A DNA stretch of 64,000 bases from Gordonia mangrovi (GCF_024734075.1 NZ_CP102850.1:1240001-1304000), one strand, 5' to 3'. Shown: positions 42,293 through 51,324, counted from the stretch's first letter. The notes: generated by a model from the letters alone, not told the origin. A program made the numbers and translations.

Positions 42293-42928
42293 TCAGTTGT
42301 TCATGAGCCGGACACACACCTCTGCGAGTTCCATGGCGAGTTCTTCGGAATCGTGCCCGGCCAGCGGCCCACCGGGCAGCGTCGACGCCTCAGCCGACAG
42401 AATCACATCGAGCAACGCGCGGATCTTGAGCGTGCTCACCGCCTGTTGTTCGCGGGCCAGTCGACTGGACTTGGGCGTGCCCGAATTCGCACTCAGGTAG
42501 TCATAGGCGCGGGCAGCGTGACGATCTTCCCACTCTCCACGCAGCTCGAGCGCCCGGCCGGTGGTCGACTGCGAGTACCGCCCGATCAACAAGCTCTCGT
42601 TCGGATGGGACTCCCACCAGTTCCAACCGGCCCGCACCACGTCCCGCAGAACATCGCCGCCGGCGGGTTCGCCGCTGGTGCGCAGCGTCGAGATCGCGTC
42701 ACTGAATTCGTCCATCGCGCACTTGAGGGCTTCGTGAAACAGCTCCTCTTTGGTGCCGAAGTGGTAGTAGATCGCGGTCGGCACCACACCGGCCTCCTCC
42801 GCGATCTGCTCCACACTGGACTCGGCGTAGCCGTTACGTGCAAAGACTCCGATGGCTGCTTGGACCAGCTCCTGGCGACGCGACGGCCGATGCGCCGGCT
42901 TGGCGCCGACGACCTCTGGTGATCCCAA
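42293..42928 (-). CDS. TetR-family transcriptional regulator
   Basis: This is a 211-aa TetR-type repressor. The N-terminal helix-turn-helix region is VQAAIGVFARNGYAESSVEQ then IAEEAGVVPTAIYYHFGTKE. The C-terminal ligand domain is helical and not informative. The only convincing start is the TTG at 42928, since AGAGGGGAG precedes it at good spacing and no ATG or GTG follows in a sensible place. It is divergent from a second TetR gene with 72 bp between starts. It probably controls the operons around it. Confidence 0.88.
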   Translation of the reverse strand: MGSPEVVGAKPAHRPSRRQELVQAAIGVFARNGYAESSVEQIAEEAGVVPTAIYYHFGTKEELFHEALKCAMDEFSDAISTLRTSGEPAGGDVLRDVVRAGWNWWESHPNESLLIGRYSQSTTGRALELRGEWEDRHAARAYDYLSANSGTPKSSRLAREQQAVSTLKIRALLDVILSAEASTLPGGPLAGHDSEELAMELAEVCVRLMNN

Positions 42929-43000
42929 CGCGTTCTCCCCTCTCGGTACCGCAGACCCTCACGCAAAAGGAACGGGGCGACTGTCCGATAGTGTAGCGCC

Positions 43001-43615
43001 ATGCCAGAATCCAGGCGCAGGCCAGCGCACCGGCCGTCCCGCCGATATCAGCTGATCGAGGGCGCGGTCGAGTTGTTCGCCGTGAAACCCCCGGATCTGG
43101 TGACCATCGCCGAGATCGTCCGCCACGTGAACATGACCCCGGCGGCGTTCTACTACCACTTCTCGTCGCGCGACGAGCTGTTTCAAGAGGTCGTCAGCAG
43201 TTTCGGCGAGTCGTGGGCCACACACGCCGAGGAGTGGTGGGGCCAGGCAGCGTCACTTCAGGACGTCATCGACGTGTGTGGCCACCTGCTCGACGACGCG
43301 ATCGGTCGCCGCGCACATGCGACCGTCTACTTCGTGACATCCAAGGGCGTCAACGTGGCGATAGAGGTGGCGCGACAGGCCTACACGGCGCGCGCTGTCG
43401 CTGCAGCCACCGCGGCGATCGTCCGGGCCGAACCGGTCCGCACACCGACGAGTGCAGCCGTGGACGCAGTGGCTCTCAACACCGTCCTCGAATCCGCACT
43501 GCGCGCCGAACTCTCGCTGGACTCCACCTATCGAACCCTGGGACCGCGACGCTTCCGCGACGAGTTCGTCGCCCTGTGCACCCGGGTGCTCACCCCTGCC
43601 GACGACCGCGTCTGA
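43001..43615 (+). CDS. TetR-family transcriptional regulator
   Basis: This is a 204-aa TetR-type regulator whose DNA-binding part is QLIEGAVELFAVKPPDLVTI then AEIVRHVNMTPAAFYYHFSS. Its ATG at 43001 faces the divergent TetR gene at 42928; the shared 72-bp gap is probably where one or both autoregulate. It lies just upstream of the dehydrogenase at 43717, whose promoter carries nested inverted repeats. Confidence 0.87.
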   Translation: MPESRRRPAHRPSRRYQLIEGAVELFAVKPPDLVTIAEIVRHVNMTPAAFYYHFSSRDELFQEVVSSFGESWATHAEEWWGQAASLQDVIDVCGHLLDDAIGRRAHATVYFVTSKGVNVAIEVARQAYTARAVAAATAAIVRAEPVRTPTSAAVDAVALNTVLESALRAELSLDSTYRTLGPRRFRDEFVALCTRVLTPADDRV

Positions 43616-43657
43616 CCCCGAGATTGCCTCTGGGCAAAGCACCACCTTTCTGTGCAT

Positions 43658-43684
43658 AGTGTTGCTGAACACTTACACGTGTTC
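43658..43684. promoter_or_regulatory. Nested inverted repeats upstream of dehydrogenase gene
   Basis: Two perfect inverted repeats share a centre arm: AGTGTT-GCTG-AACACT (43658-43673) and GAACAC-TTACAC-GTGTTC (43667-43684). They lie about 35 bp before the dehydrogenase start, an expected place for one or two dimers of a TetR-family repressor. Confidence 0.5.
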
Positions 43685-43716
43685 ATCTGTCGAAACACGA
43701 AGGAAGGTGGTAGACG

Positions 43717-44538
43717 ATGCCGGGACGACTCGAAGGCAAGGTCATCATCGTCACGGGTGCCGCGAGCGGATTGGGTCAGGCCAGCGCACGCCGCATGACC
43801 GAGGAGGGCGCCGACGTCCTGCTCGCCGACATCAACGAGGCACAGGGTCACGCGATCGCCGAGGAACTCGGTCCGCGCGCAGCTTTCCGCCGGTGCGACG
43901 TGACATCCGAGGACGACGTCGCGAGTCTGGTCGACGACGCGGTCACCCGCCACGGCCGACTGGACTGCATGTTCAACAACGCCGGCGTCGTGGGCGCCTC
44001 CGGCCCCATCGACGAACTCCGGCTCGATGAGTTCGAATTCGTGACAGCGGTGCTGTTGCGGTCGGTGTTCCTGGGCATGAAGCATGCCGCACGAGTGATG
44101 AAACCCGTTGGTGCAGGAGTGATCCTGTCTACAACCAGTATCGCCGGAGTGCAGGGAGGCTGGGGGCCGCATCTCTACGCGGGTGCCAAGGCGGGCGTGG
44201 TGGGTCTGACGCGCAACGTCGCCGCCGAACTGTCCACCCACGGCATTCGCGTGGTGGCGATCGGCCCGGGCAAGATCGTCACCCCGATGACGATCAGCCG
44301 GGTCGTCGACGACCCGGACGATCCGGAGCAGATGGCCGAGGCCTTCCGCAAGCGCACCCCGCTGCGCGGACACCACGGACTACCCGAGGACGTCGCCAAT
44401 GCCGCGGTGTGGCTGGCCAGCGACGAGGCCGCATTCGTCAGCGGAACCACGGTGATGGTCGATGGCGGACTGACCTCGGGGTCCAAAGAAGGCGTCACCA
44501 CCGACCAGTTGGCCAGTTGGGCAAGAAGATCTTCGTAG
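43717..44538 (+). CDS. Short-chain dehydrogenase/reductase
   Basis: This is a 273-aa classical SDR. The cofactor motif is VIIVTGAASGLGQASARRM, NAG is MFNNAGVVGA, the Ser is in VILSTTSIAGVQG and the Tyr-Lys pair in HLYAGAKAGVVGL. The substrate loop is followed by a normal end, FVSGTTVMVDGGLTSG. ATG 43717 follows AAGGAAGGTGG. It is separated by 80 bp from the ligase operon downstream and may be its first gene or stand alone. Confidence 0.88.
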   Translation: MPGRLEGKVIIVTGAASGLGQASARRMTEEGADVLLADINEAQGHAIAEELGPRAAFRRCDVTSEDDVASLVDDAVTRHGRLDCMFNNAGVVGASGPIDELRLDEFEFVTAVLLRSVFLGMKHAARVMKPVGAGVILSTTSIAGVQGGWGPHLYAGAKAGVVGLTRNVAAELSTHGIRVVAIGPGKIVTPMTISRVVDDPDDPEQMAEAFRKRTPLRGHHGLPEDVANAAVWLASDEAAFVSGTTVMVDGGLTSGSKEGVTTDQLASWARRSS

Positions 44539-44618
44539 TTTCTTGACATGTAATAGCGTTAGTAGCGATGATGAGGTGGTCGCGCGTCGGACAGACGCCA
44601 CCCCAAGGAGGCACCATC

Positions 44619-46154
44619 GTGAGACTCGGAAGCATCGGACTCCGCGCCGCCGCCGAGCCGGAAAGCATCGCGCTGGTCGACGACATCCGCAGCCTCGACT
44701 GGAGTGAACTGGCTGCGGAGGTCGAGACCACCGCCGCAGCGTTCGAGGATCTGGTCGACTCGCCCGAGCGGCGCATCGGAGTCCTCGGCGAGAACCGAGT
44801 GGAGACCATGATCGCCCACGTCGCGGGCATCCTTACCGGTATCGGGACCGTCGCGCTCTCCCGGCAGCTGACCGACACCGAACTGATCGATCAGCTGACC
44901 GACGCGCGCGCCGCCGGGGTCGTGTCAGGCCCGAGCAGCGCTGCGGCCGCAACCGGAGCCGCCACCGCCCTGGACATTCCGGTCATCGTGCACGGGATCG
45001 AGCCGACCGGGTCTCAGCAGCCGTGGCCGGCATCGGTTTCGACCCGGAGCGCGGCGGGCGAGCACGCGTCGGATCGCGCGCCCCATCCCCCACTGGTGTA
45101 CACCTCCGGCACCACCGGTCGGGCCCGTGGTACCGAGGTCCGGTGGCTGCCGAGGACATTCGCCACGGCCGCCGACTACGCCGACGCCCTGTCCGCCAAG
45201 CAGAGCTTCCCCGAGGGCCCGCACCTGGTGGTGGGGCCGCTGCAGCACAACGGCCCGCTGACCTCGCTGCGACACCTCGTGTCCGGTCGTCCGGTGATCG
45301 TCGGAGGCAAGTTCGACCCCGAGCACGTCTTGGAGCTCATCCAACGTCACCGGGTGACGTCGTCGGTGATGGTGCCCACCCATTTCCGCCGATTGCTGGA
45401 TCTGCCGCCGGAGACCCGCGAGCGCTATGACATGTCGTCGCTGGTGTCGGTGGCCCACACCGGCTCGGCATGCCCACCCGACGTCAAGCGCTCGATGATC
45501 GAGTGGTGGGGCCCCGTACTCACGGAGTCCTACGGCGGCAGCGAGATCGGCACGGTGTGCCGCATCAACAGCACCGAATGGCTCGAGCATCCCGGGTCGG
45601 TGGGGCGCGCGATCCCCCCGTTCGAGGCTGTGGTGCTCGACGAGGACGGCACCGCGCTCCCCGCGGGCGAGGTGGGCGTCCTGGGCTTTCGCACTCCCCC
45701 CGAGTACGACGTCGAGTTCCACGAGGACCCGGAAAAGACCGCCAAGGCACATCTTGCGCCCGGTGTCGCGACTCTCGGCGATGTCGGGTACGTCGACGAC
45801 GACGGGTTCGTCTATGTCACCGATCGAATCTCCGACATGGTGATCTCGGGTGGGGTCAACCTCTACCCGGCGGAGATCGAACGCGTCCTGCAGCAACACC
45901 CCGATGTGGCCGAGGTCGCCGTCATCGGCGTGCCCCACCCCGATCTCGGCGAGTCGCTGCTAGCTCTGGTCGTGCCATCCGGCGACACCGAAACCGATGA
46001 GACAGAGCTGATCTCGTTCATGAAGGAATCCCTGGCCGGCTACAAGGTGCCACGCGCGTTCCGACAGATCACCGAACTCCCGCGCAACGCCATGGGCAAG
46101 GTCGACAAACGCTCGCTCCGAAACCGACACACCGAGGAGATGACGGCCCGATGA
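44619..46154 (+). CDS. AMP-forming acyl-CoA ligase-like protein
   Basis: This is a 511-aa member of the ANL superfamily (acyl-CoA synthetase). The P-loop region reads LVYTSGTTGRARGTEVRW, with arginines where most have PKG; YGGSEIG, LGDVGYVDDDGFVYVTDR and the C-terminal lysine motif NAMGKVDKRSLR are normal. It should activate a carboxylic acid to a CoA thioester. GTG 44619 has a perfect AAGGAGG eight bases before it; the frame is open up to 44568 but without such a site. It opens the plus-strand operon of CoA-ester enzymes. The acid is unknown. Confidence 0.85.
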   Translation: MRLGSIGLRAAAEPESIALVDDIRSLDWSELAAEVETTAAAFEDLVDSPERRIGVLGENRVETMIAHVAGILTGIGTVALSRQLTDTELIDQLTDARAAGVVSGPSSAAAATGAATALDIPVIVHGIEPTGSQQPWPASVSTRSAAGEHASDRAPHPPLVYTSGTTGRARGTEVRWLPRTFATAADYADALSAKQSFPEGPHLVVGPLQHNGPLTSLRHLVSGRPVIVGGKFDPEHVLELIQRHRVTSSVMVPTHFRRLLDLPPETRERYDMSSLVSVAHTGSACPPDVKRSMIEWWGPVLTESYGGSEIGTVCRINSTEWLEHPGSVGRAIPPFEAVVLDEDGTALPAGEVGVLGFRTPPEYDVEFHEDPEKTAKAHLAPGVATLGDVGYVDDDGFVYVTDRISDMVISGGVNLYPAEIERVLQQHPDVAEVAVIGVPHPDLGESLLALVVPSGDTETDETELISFMKESLAGYKVPRAFRQITELPRNAMGKVDKRSLRNRHTEEMTAR

Positions 46155-46750
46155 GCAATTCAGTGGACACCGGTCCCGACCGAGACCAGAAGGTCGCCAC
46201 ACCACAATCACTTCGCTCCCTGTTGATCGGCGGCATGGCCCTGTTCGACGAGCGAGTCGCCGAGGTGAACGCCGACCAATTCGGGCGCGACACCACATGC
46301 GACGGATGGACGATCGAGGATCTGGTGCAGCACACCGCCGACACCGCCGACCGCGCGGTCGCCTTCCTGCGGGGAGCGACCTGGGTCGCGCCGGAATCGA
46401 CTGGGCCCGCCCTGGATCGGTGGCGGGAGACCTCCGCCGCGTTGCGCGCGCAGCTCAAGGTGTCCGATCTCGACGGGCGATGGCCGCTGGCTGACGACTC
46501 CCCGCACGCCAAGCTGCGCTTTCACGGCTGCGACTTCGCGATCCATCGCTGGGATCTCGCCCAATCGCTCGGCATCGACGAGGAGTTGCCGGCGGGTTGG
46601 CTGGAGTACATGAACGGCTTCTTCCGATCGCTGCCCGACGAGGCGATCCGACGGCCGCGCGCGTTCGCGCCCGAACTGGCCCCCGCGCCGTCGGACGGGC
46701 CGACCGCCCGACTCATGGCCTTCCTGGGCCGCCGCCCGCTCACCTCTTGA
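46151..46750 (+). CDS. DinB-like maleylpyruvate isomerase-family protein (TIGR03086 type)
   Basis: This is a 199-aa four-helix DinB-type protein. The typical opening is SLLIGGMALFDERVAEVNAD, then TTCDGWTIEDLVQHTADTAD with a conserved metal-type histidine, and later HGCDFAIHRWDLAQSLG. Family members include mycothiol-dependent maleylpyruvate isomerase, so a mycothiol-using step is possible in this mycothiol-making organism. The ATG overlaps the ligase stop (ATGA), so it is coupled to it. The reaction is unknown. Confidence 0.8.
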   Translation: MSNSVDTGPDRDQKVATPQSLRSLLIGGMALFDERVAEVNADQFGRDTTCDGWTIEDLVQHTADTADRAVAFLRGATWVAPESTGPALDRWRETSAALRAQLKVSDLDGRWPLADDSPHAKLRFHGCDFAIHRWDLAQSLGIDEELPAGWLEYMNGFFRSLPDEAIRRPRAFAPELAPAPSDGPTARLMAFLGRRPLTS

Positions 46751-46757
46751 TCCCCTC

Positions 46758-46785
46758 GGCCTGATCCGACAGCCCTGATCAGGCC
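46758..46785 (+). terminator. Short hairpin in operon gap
   Basis: GGCCTGATC and GATCAGGCC (46758-46766 and 46777-46785) form a 9-bp perfect stem with a 10-base loop in the 115-bp gap between the DinB-like gene and the next dehydrogenase. It could split the operon or act as a partial terminator. Confidence 0.4.
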
Positions 46786-46865
46786 CGAATCACGGCCGAT
46801 CCGAACCAACGGCCCCGACCACCAGCGGCTGCGCCGAACCGGCGACCGCGAGAAAGGATCACATC

Positions 46866-47630
46866 ATGGATCTCGGACTGTCCGGCCGCAAGGCCATCGT
46901 CACCGGCGCCAGCCGGGGCCTGGGCAAGGCCATCGCCACCCAACTCGCCGCCGAAGGCGTCGATCTCGCCATCTGCGCACGCGGCGAGGAAGCACTCAAG
47001 GAGACCGCCGAAGAACTGCGCGCCACCGGCGCGACGGTGCACACGGCCACCCTCGACATCTCCGATGACGCCGCCATCGAGCCGTTCGTCGCCGACGCCG
47101 TCGCCCAACTCGGTGGGCTGGACCTCGTGGTCTCGAATGCCTCCGTGGGCACGCAGAAGGGCCCGGAGCAGTGGGAGACCAGCTTCCGCGCCGACCTGTT
47201 GGCTTTCGTCCGGCTCTGCGAAGCCGCGATCCCGCGACTGTCCGACAGCGACAGCGGGGCGATCGTCTCGATCGGAACCACGTCCGCATTCGACACGCTG
47301 CCGCCGACCGGCCCGAACTCCTATGGCGCCGCCAAAGCCGGTGTGATCCACCACGCGGCAGCCCTGGCTCGCACTCTCGCCCCGCAGGGCATTCGCGTCA
47401 ACACCGTCTCCCCCGGCCCGGTCGAGTTCCCCGGCGGCACCTGGGAGCGGATCAAGGAAGGTCGCACCGAGTTCTACGAGGCGATCCAGAAACGAATCCC
47501 GATGGGCCACCTCGGCACTCCCGAGGATGTGGCACGCGCTGTCACCTTCCTCGGCAGCCCGGCGGCTTCGTACATCACCGGCACGAACCTCGTCGTCGAC
47601 GGTGGATTCGTCAGCCGAGTCCAGTTCTAG
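46866..47630 (+). CDS. Short-chain dehydrogenase/reductase
   Basis: This is a 254-aa classical SDR. The cofactor motif is AIVTGASRGLGKAIATQLA, NAG reads LVVSNASVG (Ser for Gly), the catalytic Ser is in VSIGTTSAFDT and the Tyr-Lys in NSYGAAKAGVIHHA. The end is FVSRVQF after the normal TGTNLVVDGG. ATG 46866 has GAAAGGATC before it. It is 8 bp upstream of the next reductase gene, so they form one unit. The substrate is unknown. Confidence 0.88.
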   Translation: MDLGLSGRKAIVTGASRGLGKAIATQLAAEGVDLAICARGEEALKETAEELRATGATVHTATLDISDDAAIEPFVADAVAQLGGLDLVVSNASVGTQKGPEQWETSFRADLLAFVRLCEAAIPRLSDSDSGAIVSIGTTSAFDTLPPTGPNSYGAAKAGVIHHAAALARTLAPQGIRVNTVSPGPVEFPGGTWERIKEGRTEFYEAIQKRIPMGHLGTPEDVARAVTFLGSPAASYITGTNLVVDGGFVSRVQF

Positions 47631-47638
47631 GAGAGCTC

Positions 47639-48667
47639 ATGACGTCTTCCGTGGCAAAGACCCGGATGGTGACCCTCGCCTCGCGTCCGGACGGTGAACC
47701 GGGCCCGGAGAACTTCGACGTGGTCACGGCCCCGGTGCCCGAACTCCGCGATGGACAGCTCCTGGTCCGCAACATCTACATGAGCGTGGACCCGGCGATG
47801 CGCGGCCGGATGGAGACCACGGAAAAGCACTACACCACAAACTTCACCGTCGGCGATCCACTGGATGGGTCGGCGGTGGGTGAGGTGATCGCGAGCACCC
47901 TACCGGCGGTGGCCGTGGGCAGCCACGTCCGCCATCGCCTCGGGTGGCGCGAACACGCCGTCGTCGACGCGGCAACGGCCACCCCGGTGGATCCGTCGAC
48001 GGCGGCGCTGCCGGACTGGCTGGGCATCCTCGGCCAGACCGGATTCACCGCCTATGTGGGGCTGACCCGCGCGGGCCGGCTTGCGAAGGGCGACACCGTG
48101 TTCGTCTCCGCGGCGGCCGGCGCGGTCGGCAGCGCTGCCGGTCAGTTCGCCCGTCTGCTCGGCGCCGACCGGGTGATCGGCAGCGCCGGCGGTCCGAAGA
48201 AGGCCCGCTTCCTCGTCGACGAGTTGGGTTTCGACGCCGGGATCGACTATCGCGACGACCTGTCCGCCGGTCTCGACGCGGCTGCGCCGGCGGGTATCGA
48301 CCTCTACTTCGACAACGTCGGCGGCGAGCATCTCGTGGCCGCGCTGTACGCGCTGCGCGAGCGTGGCCGAGTAGCATTGTGCGGCATGATCTCCGACATG
48401 CGAGATCGCGACAGCTCACCGGCCATCAGCCATCTCATTCAGGCGACGTTGAAGCGTTTGACCATCCAGGGTTTCATCGTCCGCGACCACGAGGACCTGC
48501 GCGCCGAGTTCGAGGCGACCGTCTCGGCATGGCTGCGCGAGGGCAAGGTGCGTTCGCAGGCCACGGTGAGCACCGGGATCGAGAACGCCCCGGATGCGTT
48601 CTTGTCGATGCTGACCGGCGGCAACGTGGGGAAGGCACTGGTCCAGCTGTCCGAGGAGTCCGCGTGA
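47639..48667 (+). CDS. NADP-dependent double-bond reductase (MDR family)
   Basis: This is a 342-aa zinc-free medium-chain reductase of the leukotriene B4 12-hydroxydehydrogenase/YfmJ type. Typical features are the opening VRNIYMSVDPAMRGRM, the cofactor loop VFVSAAAGAVGSAAGQFARL and IDLYFDNVGGEHLVAAL. Such enzymes reduce carbon-carbon double bonds next to a ketone or thioester. ATG 47639 has TAGGAGAG before it. It overlaps the DUF35 gene downstream by four bases (GTGA). It probably reduces an enone or enoyl intermediate. Confidence 0.88.
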   Translation: MTSSVAKTRMVTLASRPDGEPGPENFDVVTAPVPELRDGQLLVRNIYMSVDPAMRGRMETTEKHYTTNFTVGDPLDGSAVGEVIASTLPAVAVGSHVRHRLGWREHAVVDAATATPVDPSTAALPDWLGILGQTGFTAYVGLTRAGRLAKGDTVFVSAAAGAVGSAAGQFARLLGADRVIGSAGGPKKARFLVDELGFDAGIDYRDDLSAGLDAAAPAGIDLYFDNVGGEHLVAALYALRERGRVALCGMISDMRDRDSSPAISHLIQATLKRLTIQGFIVRDHEDLRAEFEATVSAWLREGKVRSQATVSTGIENAPDAFLSMLTGGNVGKALVQLSEESA

Positions 48668-49068
48668 GCCCGACATCGCAACTGTTCGCCGCACGAGATC
48701 CGCTGCAACTGGCCGGTTCTCGGTGCACGACCTGCACGACCACCACATTCCCTCCGCAGTCCGACTGCCCGCGCTGCACGACCCGCTCGATGAGTGAGGT
48801 GGCCCTGCCGCGCGAGGGAACCCTGTGGACATGGACCGTGCAGACGTTCTGTCCGAAGCCGCCGTTTGTGGCACCGCCGGAGGGATTCACCCCGTTCTGC
48901 GTCGGGTACATCGATCTCGGCGAGGTCATTGTGGAATCACTGCTCGACGCCGGACCCGATGAGTTGCGCACCGCCGCACGCATGCGGCTGGTGCCGCACC
49001 GTTGGGACACCCCCGACGGCGAGCACGCGACGGGCTACGCATTCCGACCGGTCGAGGAGGATGTATGA
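48664..49068 (+). CDS. DUF35 zinc-ribbon/OB-fold acyl-CoA-binding protein
   Basis: This is a 134-aa partner protein of thiolases. The zinc ribbon has C21, C24, C35 and C38 (CTTC and CPRC), and an OB fold follows (GTLWTWTVQTFCPKPPFVAP, FCVGYIDLGEVIVESLL). In known systems such as ChsH2-Ltp2 the DUF35 domain forms a complex with a thiolase-like aldolase that splits side-chain CoA esters of steroids. The GTG start overlaps the preceding reductase and the stop overlaps the thiolase-like start, which supports a complex made in one place. Confidence 0.88.
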   Translation: MSPTSQLFAARDPLQLAGSRCTTCTTTTFPPQSDCPRCTTRSMSEVALPREGTLWTWTVQTFCPKPPFVAPPEGFTPFCVGYIDLGEVIVESLLDAGPDELRTAARMRLVPHRWDTPDGEHATGYAFRPVEEDV

Positions 49069-50219
49069 GTTCGGCCGACATCACGCTGGTGGGATTGGGC
49101 CGCACGGCATTCGGCCGTTTGGGTGACGACATCAGCGGCCGGGCGATGGGTATCGACGCGGCCCGCGCGGCACTCGCCGATGCCGGACTGACGTGGTCGG
49201 ACATCGACTATGCCGTCGGCGGCAGCAACGAGTCCGGCAAACCCGACACACTGGTGGCCTCACTCGGATTGACCGGCATCCCGTTCGTCAACGTCCGAAA
49301 CGGCTGTGCGACCGGGACTGTCGCATTGACCACCGCCGCACAGGCGATCCGATCCGGGGACGCGCAGACGGTACTCGTCGTCGGCTTCGACAAGCACGGT
49401 CGTGGCGCATTCGGTTCACGGGCCAAGGATTATGGTCACGGCGACTGGTACGCCGAAGCGGGCATGATGGTCACCACGCAGTTCTTCGCGATGAAGGCGC
49501 GGCGCTATCTCGACGTACACGGGCTGCCCGACGACCTGCTCGGCGACGTGGCGGCGAAGGCCTTCGCCGCCGGCGCGTCGAATCCGGACGCGTGGCGCCG
49601 TAAGGCGATGTCCGCGGCCGAGATCATGGATGCACCCCCGGTGAACCCGCCGTTGACCAAATACATGCTCTGCTCGCCCGGCGAAGGGGCGGTAGCAGTG
49701 GTCCTCACCACGCCCGAACGCGCGCGGGACCTGCCGCACCGGCCGATCCGGCTGGCAGCGTCGGTGATGCGGACCCGCCCGTTCGGGTCCTTCGAGGTCT
49801 TCTCGAGTTGGCTCACCCCCGGCGCCGACGCGAGTCCGTCGGTGGCGGCCGCAGCCGACGCCTTCGCCACGGCGGGCATCGCACCCGCCGACGTCGACGT
49901 CGCGCAATTGCAGGACACCGACGCCGGTGCCGAGGTGATCCATCTGGCCGAGACAGGTCTGTGCGCCCACGGAGAACAGACCGAGCTGATCCGTTCCGGC
50001 GGCACCGCATTCTCCGGTCGACTGCCGGTGAACACCGACGGTGGTTGCCTGGCCAACGGTGAGCCGGTGGGCGCATCAGGTTTACGGCAGGTGCACGAGG
50101 TGGCCACTCAATTACGTGGCCATGCCGGCGAACGCCAGGTCGGCGGTGCACCCGAGGTCGGATTCACCCATGTGTACGGCGCCCCCGGCATCAGCGCGTG
50201 CACCGTGCTGACCGCCTGA
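49065..50219 (+). CDS. Thiolase-like protein with altered catalytic set (lipid-transfer type)
   Basis: This is a 384-aa thiolase-fold protein. The nucleophile position C81 is kept in NVRNGCATGTVAL, but the segment where thiolases have HDxF reads QLQDTDAGAEVI, and the usual GHP-x-GA-x-G reads GEPVGASG, with Glu for His. These changes occur in a group of DUF35-linked proteins rather than by damage; the frame is intact. It may do a retro-aldol or hydrolytic cleavage instead of classic thiolysis. ATG 49065 overlaps the DUF35 stop (ATGA). Confidence 0.85.
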   Translation: MSSADITLVGLGRTAFGRLGDDISGRAMGIDAARAALADAGLTWSDIDYAVGGSNESGKPDTLVASLGLTGIPFVNVRNGCATGTVALTTAAQAIRSGDAQTVLVVGFDKHGRGAFGSRAKDYGHGDWYAEAGMMVTTQFFAMKARRYLDVHGLPDDLLGDVAAKAFAAGASNPDAWRRKAMSAAEIMDAPPVNPPLTKYMLCSPGEGAVAVVLTTPERARDLPHRPIRLAASVMRTRPFGSFEVFSSWLTPGADASPSVAAAADAFATAGIAPADVDVAQLQDTDAGAEVIHLAETGLCAHGEQTELIRSGGTAFSGRLPVNTDGGCLANGEPVGASGLRQVHEVATQLRGHAGERQVGGAPEVGFTHVYGAPGISACTVLTA

Positions 50220-50236
50220 ACGATCGGAGGACGACG

Positions 50237-51304
50237 ATGTCCGAGACGATGACGGCCTACCGGCTCGACGCATGGGGCAGCCCACCGCGCCTGACCACCG
50301 TGCCCATCCCCCGGCCTGGCCCGAGAGATGCACTGATCCGCGTCGCCGGCGCGGGTGCTTGCCGGTCGGATCTGCATCTGATGCACCGCAGTGACGCCAC
50401 CGGCGCTCCGTGGCCGGCAGGCTTCGTCCTCGGCCACGAGAACGCCGGCTGGGTCGTCGAGGTCGGCGGCGACGTCCGCGACCACGCCGACGGTGACGCG
50501 GTGATCGTGATGGGCGCCTGGGGCTGCGGTAGCTGCGCGCGCTGCGTCAGCGGCGTGGACCCGTACTGCGATCACCCGGAGCGTGCCGCCGCCCCCGGCG
50601 GCGGAGGCGGCCTCGGACTCGACGGCGGCATGGCCGAGTACATGGTGGTGCGCGACGCCGATCGACACCTCGTACCGTTGCCGTCGGGCCTGCCGGTGGC
50701 CGAGGCGGCGCCGCTGTCGGACGCGGCGCTGACCTCGTACCACGCCGTGCGGCGATCGTTGCCGAAGCTGGCCGATCCCGACGCCACTGTCACCGTTGTC
50801 GGCATCGGGGGTCTCGGGGGATTCGCGGTACAGGCACTGAAAGGCCTCACCCAGGCAACGATCGTCGCCGTCGACGTCCGTCCCGAGTCACGCGAAACGG
50901 CCGGCCGTGCGGGCGCCCACCATCTCGTTGCGCCCGACGACACCGCGGCGGAGAAGATCCGTGACATCACCTCGGGCCGGGGCTCCGACGTCGTCCTCGA
51001 CTTCGTCGGCTCTCCGGACAGCCTCGACCTCGCAAGCTCGATCGTCCGGCCCCTGGGTGACCTGACCGTGGTCGGTGCCGCCGGCGGGGCGGCCTCGGTC
51101 GGGTTCGGGCAGCGACTTCCGAACGAGGTCTCTGTGCAGACCACATACTGGGGGTCCCGCAGCGAGCTCGCCGACGTGGTCGACCTGGCCGCGCGGGGCG
51201 TTCTGAGTGCCGATGTGACGACGTACCCGCTCGACGCGGTCGCGGACGCCTACCGTGATCTCGGTGACGGCCGCATCAACGGAAGAGCCGTCATTCTGCC
51301 CTGA
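50237..51304 (+). CDS. Zinc-containing alcohol dehydrogenase
   Basis: This is a 355-aa MDR alcohol dehydrogenase. The catalytic zinc ligands are C42 (GAGACRSDLH) and the GHE in VLGHENAGWVV; unlike the 5042 gene it has the structural zinc lobe CGSCARCVSG ending DPYC. The Rossmann motif is VVGIGGLGGFAVQAL. ATG 50237 follows GGAGGACGACG. It closes the CoA-ester operon, 17 bp after the thiolase gene. It probably interconverts a pathway alcohol and carbonyl; the substrate is unknown. Confidence 0.9.
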   Translation: MSETMTAYRLDAWGSPPRLTTVPIPRPGPRDALIRVAGAGACRSDLHLMHRSDATGAPWPAGFVLGHENAGWVVEVGGDVRDHADGDAVIVMGAWGCGSCARCVSGVDPYCDHPERAAAPGGGGGLGLDGGMAEYMVVRDADRHLVPLPSGLPVAEAAPLSDAALTSYHAVRRSLPKLADPDATVTVVGIGGLGGFAVQALKGLTQATIVAVDVRPESRETAGRAGAHHLVAPDDTAAEKIRDITSGRGSDVVLDFVGSPDSLDLASSIVRPLGDLTVVGAAGGAASVGFGQRLPNEVSVQTTYWGSRSELADVVDLAARGVLSADVTTYPLDAVADAYRDLGDGRINGRAVILP

Positions 51305-51324
51305 TTCCGGATGCGCGGGCGGTA

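Noticed and set aside
44543..44548. TTGACA as -35 box before the ligase operon
   Set aside because: The sequence 16-18 bp downstream (CGATGA region) does not resemble a -10 box.
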